The notes under the pieces are model-generated. The model ran no database searches, had not been told where the DNA came from, and worked only from the letters and a program-made list of their open reading frames with translations. The position numbers and the translations under genes are program-made. Below, piece by piece: positions 14,401-25,079 of a stretch of 64,000 nt of DNA; positions within the stretch are counted from its first letter, which is position 1; each line of letters starts with the position of its first letter. This DNA is from Sabellastarte sp. h YS-2021 (Eukaryota > Annelida > Polychaeta > Sabellida > Sabellidae), in contig OZ024934.1 of assembly GCA_964017235.1 (NCBI GenBank), positions 77,466,706 to 77,530,705 of the forward strand, given 5' to 3'.

Positions 14401-17400
14401 GTGGGTAATGAAAGTATTTAAAAGTATTTATTATCGACCATCAGATATATTAGAACTAATTACTGAAGAATATGACTTGGACACATTTTATTCCAAGGTC
14501 CCCCTTACCATGGATAAATAAACATTACAATATGAGCAAGGGGCCACGGTGGCAGAGTGGTAACACTCTTGCCTCCCACCTCTGAGGCCGGGGTTTGGTT
14601 CCCGGCACAGCCTCAAGTGGGAAAGCTGGTAGTTCCTTGCCATTGGTCGGCAGTTTTCAGTACAGAACCCTGACAAACTGTATGTACTGGTTTCCTCTGC
14701 CCTTCCAACTACCCATTGAGATATGACCTATACAGTATTGAAAGTGATGTAAAACCCCTAATAAATAAATAAATACAATATGAGCAAAGGAGGAAGTGGT
14801 TACATTTTGGGAAAGATAAAAGATACAAAAATACCAAGTTTATTGTGCTTTCTAGATTCTACTCTATTTACATTAATCAGTATTGTATGACTTTTTGAGA
14901 GAAAAAACTACCACTTGATTCTGACAAAAGTTTGTATTTCCACATATTATACATTTACGTGTGTGGTCTCACTTCTGTAAGTTTCTAATACAAGGTGGGA
15001 TAATTGGACTAAATAGGTGAACTGATTTATTACATGTATATTAATGGAACGTCTTACCAATAAAAATCCAAGTGTTTTGGCGTTGAACTCTTTGAAATGT
15101 GGAATATTCCCTCCAAGTTTGCTGAAGAAGGAATCCTCAGTTTTCAGAGACAGATACCATCCTGAAAAGAAAAATTTTACTACTTATTAACTACGATGTA
15201 AGTGAAAGCCTAAAAGTGTTTACACTTTTTCAAATTAATGTGCACTTTAAAGGTTCTTGAATATCAACACATTCCTTTTGTAAAAAAGGCTGGTGAAAAT
15301 CTCTGAATGCCTGATAATTTTATCGTGCACAACCTTTACTAGTCAGTAATACCTAGGTCACACATCCCCTAGGTAGTAATACCTAGGTCACACCTCCCCA
15401 TGCAGGAGTAACAAGCTACAACCAATTTAGCTTGTGTATTTTTAAGCGCAAGCTCTAGTGAGGCTCGTGATTCTAGGGTTTAATTTTTTTTCTGGTTTTT
15501 TTATGGTCTCCAAACTTTCATGAATTGTGGCGCAGTGTGATGAGTGCCTGTGTCTTCACTAAAGTTAAGCAGCAATGGGCTATGTTAGTACTGTGATGGG
15601 TGACAGCTTCAGTGCACTACTCGTGTATCTGATGGCTTTGCAGCTCTCACTAGTAGACTGAAACCCCTTTTGGCCTTGTTGGTTGTGGATCTTTGTCGTA
15701 ACGTCCACTTTGTGTCTTGGAGGGATGCCTTTGGTGTGATTCAATGGGATTCACATTTGGTTAACCTGGATTCGACAGAGCTTAGAACAACATTTCTGTT
15801 CCAACTACTTTTTTTGAAATGTTTGAAAAACCTCTTGCAATCTCTCACAAGATTACTTAAACTCTACATGCTAGAGGAGTCGGCAGCAGAATGGCTATGC
15901 AAGACAGCTCGTTGTGTAATATTTACTAGCCACATATGAGGTTTCTGGTTACATCTGGTCATCTAGCGGAAATCAAATACTTGCAGGCATGACCAGATGG
16001 CAAAGTGTGAACTAGGCACGAGCACGATTAATAATAGAAACCTTTGTAAAGTGCAAAATTGAAGAGGATCCTCTAATTCACTGAAATTTAAAAAGGGAGT
16101 GCCTAAACCAAGCAAAAGTCATAATCTCAATAAATGAATGATTAATTTTTCATATATAATCGGGTCAGTTTGTTTGTCTATACACATACTTCACAAACTG
16201 TACATTTGATAAGGGCACACTTTAGCACAAGGTCGTGCAGGAAAACTAGGAAAACAGATTTGCCCTGAGTGAAAATATGGACAGTTTGACCAAAAATGAG
16301 TGTTTTCTAAGGATGATTTCTACTCCAACATTGTGACTATTTATAATACATCTCATCTTTTAAAATTCTTTATTGTGAAAAATTAAAGAATGTTATGGTT
16401 GGGTGTATCTTCCTGAAAAAAAAATCAGAAGTCATGGTCCAACTTAGATTTAATTAAATTTAAGAGACTTATCTGGATCAGCATATGGACACAAAAAAAA
16501 ATCCTGATTTTCCCATTTATTTTTCTGTGCCTTGGCAGAAGTATGTGCTCTTTGAGTGCTCTTGTTTTATTTATGCAAGTTTAACAACTGTTGATGTCAT
16601 GTTTGATGTCTTGCAGCTTTGCCAGACTATAATAGTGCATTATTGTCATGCAATTGGTTTCTTGTCAGATGGCCATAATTTGCTACCATGAATCTGCTAA
16701 TATTCTTCACTGGTAACTTTTAATAAGGTCCTCAGTGGCCTAGTGGTTAGCAAGTTTGGCATCTAATCATAGGCTGTCACCTCTGTGGGTTCGAGTCCCA
16801 CAAGTGGCAATTCTGAGGACCTGTCCCAATATGACCCTGGCTGTTGAACGGGACGTAAAACCCCAACTTTGACCTTTGGTAACTTTTAATGTATTTCTTA
16901 TTGACTAATGTTTACTCTGTTAACATTAGTCAAATAAATTTAGTCTGTTGGTTTTGGATAAACAAGTAAAATGTAAATATAACATTACAAACAATTTGGG
17001 GCTAAAACTATCTAGATAATTTTCTTCTCATTGAAGGCTGATATCTGATATAGCTTGAAAGCTTTTAACAAGATTACCTGTCCAATAATCAGGGCGGATC
17101 GGAGACAAACTTACCAATAGTGAATCAGTGGTATTATTAAAAATAGTGGATGTGTTGGTAGCATACCATCGAAGCAGTGCAGTGGGTAGTTACACACCAA
17201 ACCTCCTTCTGTATAATATTGTGGCATTCCATCCTGGGTTTGGTCCAGTACTGGCTGCAAGTAACCTGCAATACAAATGAAAAAAGTGCTACGTGGGAGT
17301 GAAAGTTATGAGTGGGAATGAACTTAATTTAGTATTGACAACAGCCTCTTCATTTCTGTAAGTTGGTAAAACCTTTACTTCTATATCAGAAAACATAAAT

Positions 17401-20400
17401 TCAAAAGACTATTTTTACCTCCTCCAATAAGGTTGTGTACTTGGCAGTATGCGTTTGTCTGTTTGTTTGCAAAAATGATTTAAAAAGTTACCAACAGATT
17501 TTGAATAAATTTGTATTTAATTTTGACAATTGCAGAAGGAACCGATGATTCAATTTTGGTGGTGATCTGGATTCCCATCTGAGTTCAGCTATTTTGAAAG
17601 GAAATTTTTATCATTGCACTCATAAGCAATGTTGAAAGTGCTGGGTCTTTGTAGAGGTATGCACGAGCTGTCTGAGTGATCTTGTTACAACAAGGCCGAA
17701 AGGGATTTTGGTCTACTAGCCTGAGACACAAAGAAATCAGACACAACTAGTACACCCATCCCAGTACTTCAGTGAACAGACAGATACTCATCACACTGTG
17801 CCACAATTCATGAAAGTCCAGAGACAAAAAAACTGAAGAAAAAACATGATTCCTAGAAGCGCGAACCTTGCTAGATATATGGACCTCTTTTCTGACAAGT
17901 GTGAGTCTGTTAAACCACAGAAAATAACTCACCTGGTATTGCAACAGAACATCTTATTGCCAAGGCTACTGGAAAGTTTGGTGTTGTCTTTGGATGAAAG
18001 TACTCCACGGACATGGTGCTGACATTGGTGGCCACAATACACAACACTTTGTTGTACCTTTTGTAAACCTTGAAGTAAAATGCAAAACATATGTATACCA
18101 GTTAAGCAGTTTGGTGCGAGTGTTACAGGTCCCACAAGTAACAATGCAGAGGACCTGTCCCAATATGACCCTGGCTATTGAACGGGATGTAAAAAACACC
18201 AACTTTGAACTTTGCGAGTGCAAATTACACCTATCTTTCTCAGGTAAATTAATTTCAACAGAATCATACTAGAGGAATCTGTTGGGAAAATTATTTTATT
18301 AGTACAAACACATATATGATATCAGTTAAGAACCATAAAGCTCACATGATTACAGCTACATCTACACTTAAAAACTTACATTTTAAAAGTGATGTGACCA
18401 GGGTAAGGTATTCACCAACACTGAATAAGATCAGGGGCTGTATTTATAAATGGGATAAGCCAAACATTGTCCCAAGTGGAGCCAAAAATCCCAATTCGGA
18501 TTAAGGTTTATATTCACAGAATAGCTGATTTTTGGCTTAATTTTGATCCACCCATCACAATCTATTCATTTTGGGTTCAAATATGATCGAATCTTCTGCA
18601 CTTAATCAAAAAAAAATCAGCTTAACTTTATGAATAACCATTTAGTATCCCATTCACACTACAGGCGGTAACTACGGTAACCAAAGGTGTGGTCCACAGT
18701 GTACATAAGGTTGTGATTCGACTGTCTTTCGGTGTACTACAGTGACATAAGGTGAGTTAAGGTATCGGTCGTTTTGCCATGTGTTCGTCTGACGGCTACT
18801 GCAAGTGAGCTGAGGTTAATGGAGGTTGCTTTTCAGTGACCAACATTTGTAGTACTGTCATCCTACTGTTATTGGCAGTTAAAAAACCATGTCCAATCAT
18901 TGACCGTCTGCCTGTACTGTGAACAACTCGGATGAAATGGGGCGACCTGGGGGCAGTTACGCCACTGAGTAAAATGTCTAACCATGGGATGTACCGTCTG
19001 TAGTGTGAAAGGGGCATAAGCCAAAGAATAGCTCAGCTATTTTCTATAAACTTTAATCTGCTGTGTGGCTGAACTTGAACTTGTGTGAATACAATCTTGT
19101 ATAAAGATCAGATCAAATTTTAAAGAAAAGTTTTAAATGGGCCAATGGATAAAAAGGTTTTTTTACCTCCATCTCTTTTATGGTTTTCTTTTCTTTTTTT
19201 TTTTAAATCAGTGCCATGGAAGATGTTTGTATTAATTTGGTGCTATGTATATAATTCTTTTAATAATTCAAATCAAACCTCACCTCTCTAAATGTTATAT
19301 CTGGGTTTCCCGTATATTCCTCCATGATGTCTCTCATGGCATTCAGAAATTTGTCACCAGGATTCCATCCAAATCTCCTCACTATATTTGGTAGCATAGA
19401 CAATGGCCCAAATGGACTGTCTGGAGATACAAAAATATTACTTTAATATTCTATCAGTAACTTTGGTGAGGGAGCAGTAAGGTAAAGACTTCTAAACCCA
19501 GAAAATCGCAAGATCTTATAAAGATAACTTCTATTGTATTATTTTTATTATTTTGCAAGTACCGTCTATGATCTTTGATGTGCAGCAAGAAACTAACCAA
19601 GTATCATGTCTTTAAGCTTGATGTGCATCTCCTTCTTGATGTCTGATATCTCTAGGTTGAGTGAGAGCAGAGCTGCAATAAAGGCCCCTCCACTGGTGCC
19701 TGCAAACCTCTTACACTTTTGTAGTACTCCCAGTGAATGCAGTACCTAGATAATAGAATACAGTTTGCAAAACACAGTAAATGCTAATACGAAATTCTTC
19801 ATTATAACAACTGTAATTCTGTTCATAGGACAGGTCATTACACCTAAGCAATTTTGATCTTCGTGTGTGTTTTGACTGGCTACAGAAAAAAGAGGGAAAG
19901 TATGAGATCAAAGTTAAACTGTTTTTACAATTTGGTTATATGACCTAAAATATTGGTTTCATAAGGTACCCGTGACTGTCAGTATTCATAACAGAATTCT
20001 GCTTACTCTTGGAAAGTAGAGAAGATTATTCAGCAGATTTGTTTGACTTATCTCCTCTTTTGGGACAACAGTACTTGTCTCTATCATATGCAAAGAGTGG
20101 AACATAAATATTATACTATCAAAATAAAAAATAGGTGGTATTACAGAAAAAGACTGGACATAAATAAATGGTAGGGAAAGACTCGCTGGCAAGTGTGTTT
20201 CCATGCTAAAACTTGGACAGGCTTCAATTCATTTGAAGGGTTAATCAAGAGCCATAGAATGGTAGTTTACTGGAAATATGCTTAAAGTGATCTGTGTTGT
20301 GGAAAGGTGTCACTTGGCTAATTTTTAAGCGTGAGCACTAGTGAGGCTCAAGCTTCTAGAGAACAATTTTTTGTCTCTGGAATTTCGTGAATTGTGGCAT

Positions 20401-21243
20401 AGTGTGATGAGTACCTGTCTCTTCACTGAAGTTAAGCAGCAATGGGCTATGTTAGTGCTTGGATGGGTGATTGCTTCAGTGCACTAAACATGTCTCTGGT
20501 GGTTTTGCAGCTGGTGCTATTAGACCGAAACCCCTTTTGGACTTGTGGCTTATGTTGTTTCCTATGTCATGTCACTGAATATAGCGTCACACTGATAATT
20601 CACTGATTGGCATTGTGACCAAGGATGTTAAACAATGCTGTTAAACTAGGTTATGGCCTTTTCACACAGTTCTCAATGGTCATAACACAACTAATATTTG
20701 AATGTTGCTTCAAAACCTTGTTCCTTATCACTATGAAGAGAGACCTCATCAGTTGGAAGTACGTAAAATGGATCATCCCACATTCTGATCCGCCCCTCTT
20801 CAGACCTCCTACCTGTTTATTTTAATGCAGGGAGGATGGCACAACATTATAAAAATCTGCTGTATGCCAGAAATGTGGTCTGTGCTGTGGAGAATGTGTC
20901 CCACTTAAATACGAATCCAAACTTATGTTCACGTATGAAACCAATACTAACAATAACACAAAATGCATCAAGCCAGCCCCAATGAGTTAAATATTTTGCA
21001 CTCGTATGTAAATTGTGAGAACAGCATGAAACTGTGTCAACTAGGTATTACAGGTGGGACAAAATGTGTAAGCAGTTCATGAAACTTGCAAATAATACTT
21101 ATTTTACTCACCTCCAAACAGCCATAAAAGCAGCCAGTTTTCACACCACCACCAGAAAATACAAGATTCTCAAAGTCATAATCATATTTCTTCAGCTCAT
21201 TTACTTGTTTCTTCAAATCCTTATGGTTTTCCAAAAGAGTCAT
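2457..21243 (-). CDS. Gene 1: patatin-like phospholipase with C-terminal EF-hand, 12 exons
   Basis: Coding exons, in transcript order: 21112-21243, 19598-19745, 19284-19420, 17933-18068, 17167-17265, 15058-15161, 13622-13713, 11647-11803, 10976-11071, 10219-10377, 7003-7098, 2457-2561. All junctions are GT-AG. The joined frame is 1,461 nt (486 aa) with no internal stop. Patatin-like acyl hydrolases use a Ser-Asp dyad to cleave lipid acyl esters. Here the oxyanion motif SGGGVK is at residues 30-35 and the nucleophile elbow GTSGG at 60-64 (Ser62). The usual DGG is TEGG (Glu204), so the dyad acid is replaced. One canonical EF-hand loop lies at 361-372 (DTDQDGKITFNE), split by an intron. The ATG aligns with that of gene 2. 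However, an acceptor-like TTTATCTCAG just upstream (exon edge about 21,266) leaves open a further 5' exon. Residues after about 375 match no family I recognise. Patatin assignment is confident; catalytic activity is uncertain. Confidence 0.88.
2770..2990 (-). repeat. SINE-1 copy, old, with poly-G expansion
   Basis: This is a diverged minus-strand copy. AACTTTCCACATAGGGTCC and GGTTTGAACCAC correspond to the body and box-B region. The usual GGGTAGTT segment has become an uninterrupted run of about 18 G at 2799-2816. It lies in the last intron of gene 1. Confidence 0.65.
3222..3428 (-). repeat. SINE-1 copy
   Basis: Minus-strand copy with GGGTTTTAGCATCACTTTCA, GTTCTGTACTGTAAACTG and a head ending ACCACTGTGGTCCC. 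It is moderately diverged and intronic in gene 1. Confidence 0.8.
3430..5159. other. Intronic DNA of gene 1 without recognised feature
   Basis: AT-rich intron sequence. No exon homologous to the paralog and no clear repeat was identified. Confidence 0.5.
5185..5266 (-). repeat. tRNA-like SINE head fragment
   Basis: Read on the minus strand, CCACTGTGGCCTAGTGGGTA (box-A-like) and GTGGGTTCAAACCCAGG (box-B-like) are spaced as in a tRNA gene. No acceptor stem or complete cloverleaf is evident and the sequence sits in repeat-rich intron DNA, so it is read as a SINE head, not a tRNA gene. Confidence 0.5.
5297..5525 (-). repeat. SINE-1 copy
   Basis: Near-complete minus-strand copy, from TTATTTATTTGGGGTTTTAC to CTGCCACCATGGCCCC. 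A mutated CACAAGCATT/CACAGGCATT pair at the flanks is the likely target duplication. Confidence 0.9.
5980..6112 (-). repeat. SINE-1 copy, internally deleted
   Basis: The tail-proximal part (TTTATTTATTTCGGGTTTTA to CCAGTACATACAG) is joined to the head (TCCACTGTGCTACCGTGGCC), with the middle missing. Confidence 0.75.
6490..6945 (+). repeat. Tandem duplication, two units of about 230 bp
   Basis: Unit 1 (about 6490-6717) and unit 2 (about 6727-6945) share CCTTTGCTGTGTG, CAGTAATGT-type, GGCGCCATT, TTAAGTAGGTG and AAAGTTTTAGCTTCTATGCT in the same order. They are old and clearly diverged. Neither has an open frame worth annotating. Confidence 0.75.
7117..7350 (-). repeat. SINE-1 copy abutting exon 11 splice acceptor of gene 1
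   Basis: Complete minus-strand SINE with a perfect 14-bp target duplication AAAAGGAGAAGTGA at 7103-7116 and 7351-7364. Read along gene 1, one duplicate is the pyrimidine tract of exon 11 (TCACTTCTCCTTTTGCAG). The SINE therefore inserted between that tract and the older upstream intron sequence. Confidence 0.93.
7708..7936 (+). repeat. SINE-1 copy, full length, perfect TSD
   Basis: Best-preserved plus copy. It starts GGGGCCACGGTGGCAGAGTG, carries a box-B-like GGGTTCGATCCC, ends AAAACCCCAAACAAACAA and is flanked by the 14-bp duplication TCCATTTTGTTTAC (7694-7707 and 7937-7950). It defines the family ends. Confidence 0.95.
7951..10218. other. Large intron segment of gene 1, AT-rich
   Basis: No coding exon or clear repeat is recognised between the SINE at 7.7 kb and exon 10. 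Confidence 0.5.
10555..10770 (+). repeat. Decayed tRNA-derived SINE-like sequence
   Basis: GCCTGGTGGGGAACTCACTCG followed by TGTTCGATCCCAGGTACAGA resembles box A and box B of a tRNA-derived head, unlike SINE-1 or SINE-2 in its downstream body. Only one copy is visible, so the family call is tentative. Confidence 0.4.
11238..11475 (-). repeat. SINE-1 copy, full length, perfect TSD
   Basis: Minus copy flanked by TTCAAGAAATGGGT at 11224-11237 and 11476-11489. It lies in the intron between exons 8 and 9 of gene 1. Confidence 0.95.
11795..12215 (-). repeat. Minisatellite of about 45-50 bp units containing a splice-acceptor motif
   Basis: Degenerate repeats share the core CTTGCCCTGGATACAAAGTG followed by CAC..TTTAGCTTCAGTGG, for example near 11797, 11965, 12047 and 12125. 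The first unit spans the exon 8 acceptor of gene 1 (minus strand TTTGAATCCAG|GGCAAG). The array therefore looks like serial duplication of an intron-exon border, upstream of exon 8 in transcript order. Confidence 0.7.
12822..12870 (-). repeat. SINE-2 3' fragment
   Basis: The reverse complement reads AATATGACCCTGGCTGTTGA then ACGTTACATAAAATCCC, the 3' part of SINE-2. Confidence 0.55.
13175..13394 (-). repeat. SINE-3 copy (5S rRNA-derived)
   Basis: Minus copy of the 5S-like family. Reverse complemented, it contains CTTCACTGAAGTTAAGCGGC and ends at the conserved TTTTGGCC-type 3' block. It starts TTAAGCTTGAGCTCTAGTGA. Confidence 0.75.
14012..14140 (+). repeat. SINE-2 copy, diverged
   Basis: AGCAAGTTTGGCATCTTATC, CCACAAGTGGCAATTCTGAG and CAATATGACCCTGTCTTTTA match the family seen intact at 16.7 kb. 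Confidence 0.75.
14540..14773 (+). repeat. SINE-1 copy, full length, perfect TSD
   Basis: Flanked by TACAATATGAGCAA at 14526-14539 and 14774-14787. The tail is an AATAAATAAATAAA repeat. Confidence 0.95.
15448..15685 (+). repeat. SINE-3 copy (5S rRNA-derived)
   Basis: AAGTTAAGCAGCAATGGGCT, then GTTAGTACT and GATGGGTGAC, follow the order of the 5S rRNA internal promoter (box A AGCTAAGCAGGGTCGGGC, intermediate element, box C TGGATGGGAGACC). The copy begins TTTTTAAGCGCAAGCTCTAG and ends CCCCTTTTGGCCTTGTTGG. Confidence 0.8.
16725..16876 (+). repeat. SINE-2 copy, full length, perfect TSD
   Basis: A tRNA-like head (CAGTGGCCTAGTGGTTAGCA; GGGTTCGAGTCCCACAAGTG) precedes a short body ending GACGTAAAACCCCAACTTTG. 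A 14-bp duplication TGGTAACTTTTAAT lies at 16711-16724 and 16877-16890. It defines the second SINE family. Confidence 0.93.
17690..17877 (-). repeat. SINE-3 copy (5S rRNA-derived)
   Basis: Minus copy. The CAGTACTTCAGTGAACAGAC segment is the reverse of the 5S-like core, with an internal deletion of the AAGCAGCAATGGGC part. It ends at CGCGAACCTTGCTAG. Confidence 0.7.
18108..18215 (+). repeat. SINE-2 copy, 5' part lost
   Basis: CAGGTCCCACAAGTAACAAT, GAGGACCTGTCCCAATATGA and TTGAACGGGATGTAAAAAAC match SINE-2. The head is degenerate. Confidence 0.75.
18645..19019. mobile_element. Putative MITE, about 375 bp, inverted termini
   Basis: The left end CATTCACACTACAGGCGGTA (18651-18670) and the reverse complement of the right end, TTTCACACTACAGACGGTA, form terminal inverted repeats of about 20 bp with two mismatches. 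There is no coding capacity. The exact outer ends and a target duplication could not be fixed, so the superfamily is not assigned. Confidence 0.55.
20325..20560 (+). repeat. SINE-3 copy (5S rRNA-derived), best preserved
   Basis: The core GAAGTTAAGCAGCAATGGGC, followed by TATGTTAGTGCTTGGATGGG, is strikingly 5S-like, including the GCTTGGATGGG box-C region. The 5S-like part spans about 20,398-20,490. A non-5S 5' leader (TTTTTAAGCGTGAGCACTAG) and a 3' tail ending CCCCTTTTGGACTTG are shared with the other three copies, so this is a mobile family and not a 5S gene. Confidence 0.85.
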
Positions 21244-21266
21244 GATAATTCCTACAGCTCCAATGC

Positions 21267-22436
21267 CTGAGATAAAAGTGTAAAAGCTACTTCAGTCTTA
21301 TGCTATGAAACTCTAGTTTTTGTACTCATGTAGCTTATATGGTAACATTTTCAAACTCATTTTGAACTAAAATAAATTGATTATTACTCTGTCATCACAC
21401 CTGTTCTATTGTTGATTATTGGCGGGTAACTCCTTTAATGTTTCATCTTTGTCACAAGGCCAATCCTCCAACAGAAATATAGGTCACATGATATAGGTCA
21501 CATGATATTAGCCAATATGAGCCAACAGCCAACACTGTTGATGCTGTAAAATAACTACTAAATTTACAACTATATTTCTTGGTAATTTACATACAATTGT
21601 ATTGATTGAGAAATACTCCGATAGTATCAGATGTTTCAGATTTTCTTTGTGTTCCCTACTTCCAATTAGTGTATGTTCTTCATATATCAGGTTTTGATCT
21701 TAATGCATCAATAGTCATATGAGTACAGCTAATTTAAATATTGATTTTATGATTTTTACACTGTGTTACTTTAGCATTCTACCGGAATACTAATTTGCTA
21801 CCCATGTATCTTTTACAATGTGACAAACAGCATAGTTGTTCCTATATTGCATTGATATTTTAATCATTACTTCTTTGCTTGGATTTATCACTTAATCTAT
21901 GGTCAATTTCTGATCAATGCTAACACGTTTACTTCTACTGTCAACGAATGAATTGTTAAACCTTTCTTTAGGTGTTACCATTTTTAAGTGGCAGTCATTT
22001 GATTTTACTTGCTGGATTCTACTGTAGATTCTTGGCCATCAAGATGAGCACCACCATAATATGGCAAATACAATGCACTTTTGTTTCTTGTCAGTGTCCA
22101 ATTGATTTCAATCGTGAGCAACTAGTATACATATGGTATGACTTATATATATTGAATTAAACCCAAATCAATCAAAAGTCAGAGGCCATATTTACCAAAA
22201 AAGATTAATGAAATATCATTGAAACTGTAGCTCTGGTTAATCAAAAAGAAGATTAGGATAATGGTTGATATTAAATGAGAAGCTGAGCTGATTTCTGTAC
22301 CAACATTTAGTTTTACTTTGATCCATCCATTTGAAAAGAATTAAATTCTTTTATTAAATATGAATCTTCCAAAGACACCAGCTTTAATTTTTGGATACCG
22401 ATTTAAGCCAAATATTATCTGAGCCATTTTCTGTAA
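21267..22436. other. Region 5' of gene 1, no feature recognised
   Basis: AT-rich DNA between the first recognised exon of gene 1 and Harbinger element A. It may contain the promoter or an untranslated first exon of gene 1. Nothing specific is visible. Confidence 0.4.
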
Positions 22437-22719
22437 TGCTGATGTTCCACTGGAGCGGACCAGTCGGTAACTTGTAATGTTTACAAGGTTGGTTAGGGTC
22501 GGTTATAGTCTCCAGGCTTGTCGGGGAGAGTCGGTGAAATATCAAACATGTTTGATTTTTTTTTTGCAAATTAGCTTAAGTTTAAGCTAGGCTGGACTGG
22601 CTGAGAGTAAAATCTGTTCTATGAGGTTTCACTTTTATTTTTAAGTTTTTGTTTTTTGCAATAGCTGTACATATAATTGATAGAATAATATGATTGAATT
22701 ACCCAGAGATACTCATGTG

Positions 22720-24151
22720 AGTTAGGAGATACAGCTGAGGATATAGAGAGAAGAAGGAGGGGGGAGAGGAGAGAGAGGAGAGAGAGAGGGGAACAGGATG
22801 AGAGGGACAGAGAGAGGATACAGAGAGAGGATGGAAGAGAGCCAGGAAAGGACAGAAAAGCGAACATGAACAGACACAGATACTGATGTAGAATCAACTC
22901 AACCCAGACAGAAGAAGGGGTCCATAAAGTCCATTTTCCTGAGTGATTCAGATGAAGAAGCCATCATGGAGTTCATTAAACAGCACAAGGAACTTTGACA
23001 AGACAAACAACAAGTTCAAAGACAATCAGAGGAAGGAAGGACTTTGGGAGGGACTAGCAGCTTCCAGAAACTTATCTGTCAACACTGTCAAGAAGTGGTT
23101 AGAGACTCAACATACCAGATATTGCAAGCTCACTCAGACAAAGTCAGTAGAAGCTGCTGAGAAGAGCACCGAAAGACAGACCTGGTTGAAGGACAGTTTC
23201 AGTTTTCTAGGAGGTCACATCAGAAGGAAGGGAGTGTCTAAGTTTTCTGCATTCAAGTCACCAGTGTGCCCTTCAGCAGCAGCAGCCACAGCTTCAGTTC
23301 CGGATACTTCACAAGAGACTAAATCTGAGACGGAAATCAGCATGTCATCTGATGTTCTCATCAGCTGTTGAGCACAAGCTCTTCACGACAACCACCAGCT
23401 GTTGCCACCACCCCTGCTGCAGATCTAGTTTTAGATCAGTTCCAGCAGATGAGGCCAATGATTTCCAGTTTTTTGGGTGCACGTCAGGACCCTACTCCAA
23501 GTCCAAGACAGTCATTCTGCAACTATCTCTACTCTGAGATTGAACACCTGGAGGAGTGAGACTTTTTGACTTTCAGGAATGAGACAGTGAAACTTCTCAG
23601 TGAAAGTACAACGCCAAAGAACGCAAGTGACAGGTCACAACTAGTCCACATGTCACCACATTTCAACTTCCAGAAGCAACACAGGCCACAGGAGGACATG
23701 AATACATACTCCCCATACCAGATACTCAACCAGTCTCCCTACCAGTTGTGCAGCCTTCTCAGATAGCCAAAACACAGCCTGCTACAGTGATTGCCAAAGT
23801 ACAGCAACCATCAAGGTCTTCATCAGCGTCAGCACAGCCAGCGTCTTTCCTAGTTGTGGATGACCAGCAGCCTGGGATTTCAGACAACTGATGTTTACTT
23901 TGAGCCCATCAAAGACAGTTAACCTGCCTTCAGTTGCATCTGGACAACAAGTGAAAAGTCAACACAACACTTCTGGATTGTCAAGCAGCTTTGGTGGGAT
24001 TCCAAGTGTACTACAGTACCAGCAGATCAACACACCACAACCATTTTCACCCTCTCAACTTCAATCAGCACAATCACCAGTGCCATCTTCCACTCATCAA
24101 GAACAGTCAAAACCTCCCAGCAAGTCCAGCCAGCAGAGTCAGCCCAAATAA
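22720..24151 (+). pseudogene. Element A MADF/Myb-like DNA-binding protein, frameshifted
   Basis: An acidic AG-rich leader (about 22,720-22,870) precedes a MADF/SANT-like helical domain. EEAIMEFIKQHKEL matches the element B protein, then a 2-nt loss near 22,995 shifts the frame to NNKFKDNQRKEGLW and VKKWLETQHTRYCKLTQ. The rest is a Gln/Ser/Pro-rich tail in several frames, ending at TAA 24149-24151. In PIF/Harbinger elements the second protein carries a Myb/SANT or MADF domain and helps the transposase to bind DNA and enter the nucleus. The start is not preserved clearly. The gene is followed after 31 nt by the stem-loop at 24,183. Confidence 0.75.
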
Positions 24152-24182
24152 GCAGATCAGCCTGCATTAAGTCGCACCAACC

Positions 24183-24198
24183 GGCCCTTATAAGGGCC
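24183..24198 (+). promoter_or_regulatory. Histone-like 3' stem-loop after element A MADF gene
   Basis: GGCCCTTATAAGGGCC has a perfect six-base stem with a TATA loop, 31 nt after the TAA stop, followed by ACACCA and by TCCAAAAACAATTTATT. The stem equals the histone consensus GGYYCU...AGRRCC. The loop deviates at its second base from UYUH. It is also a perfect palindrome, so a DNA-level role is possible. Confidence 0.6.
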
Positions 24199-24379
24199 AC
24201 ACCAATCGTCCAAAAACAATTTATTAAGCTACTTGTTGTTGCACAAAAACATAAAAGGCACACCATCCAACACTTACACTTCCCTCAAATACACAAAAAA
24301 ATTTGTGTGAATGAGTGAATGAATGTTATATACCAAAAAATAAAATTTCAGCACACACACAAAACCCAAAAAAACAAAC

Positions 24380-24570
24380 CCCCTCCAAAAAAATAATAAA
24401 GTGTCACTTCGCCCCACCCCCCAAAATTAAACTAAGACCTGAAGTGACACCCTCCCCCCCAAAAAATATATATAATAATTAAAGTGTCACTTTCCTCCCA
24501 CCACCCCCGCCAAACAAAAAATATAACACATGAAGTAACACCCCACCCCCACGCCCCAAAAATATTTTAA
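24380..24570 (+). repeat. Degenerate tandem repeat in element A
   Basis: Three or four units alternate AAGTGTCAC/GAAGTGACACC with C-runs (CGCCCCACCCCCCAAAA, CACCCTCCCCCCCAAAAA). They sit between the 3' ends of the two convergent genes. Confidence 0.65.
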
Positions 24571-25079
24571 AATAGTACACACATACAGACAGACAAACAA
24601 GTAAGAAACACACAGCATCTAAAAATACTGTGCTATGAATGTGTGGATGGACTCCAAAACAACACCTCGCATGTCACAAACATCCCATGACCTGGCTGTT
24701 AATTGGGTACTGACAGACTGATTTAAATATTACATTATTGGTAAAACTGGATTAAGTTAAAATTTGATTTTTATTTTTCAAAGGTTTGGGTTTTGCAAAA
24801 TTGCATGGAAATGATTAAAAACAGTTATTTTTTTCCAGGGATGAAATTATTATTATTTTTGGGAATAATGTTATTTTATGGGGGTTTGACTTTTGAACTT
24901 TGAGGACCTCGGTTTCAATCTGTGTGAGACCGGGTTAACTTTTGCAATAACATTGTCCACAATATTTTTAGTGGGGGGGTATTTTTTATTTATAATTTAA
25001 TTTGGATTCAGTGTGATTGAAAATTAGGTTTAATGTTTGTGTAACACTTTTTCAATAAAAGTTCATGGATTATTTTGGT

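Noticed and set aside
18405-18640. Inverted-repeat element surrounding the putative MITE
   Set aside because: Some similarity between AATCAGCTTAACTTTATGA and flanking sequence is visible, but consistent terminal repeats could not be shown.
20398-20490. 5S rRNA gene or pseudogene
   Set aside because: The 5S-like core is embedded in a longer unit with the same leader and tail in four dispersed copies on both strands, so it is a SINE.
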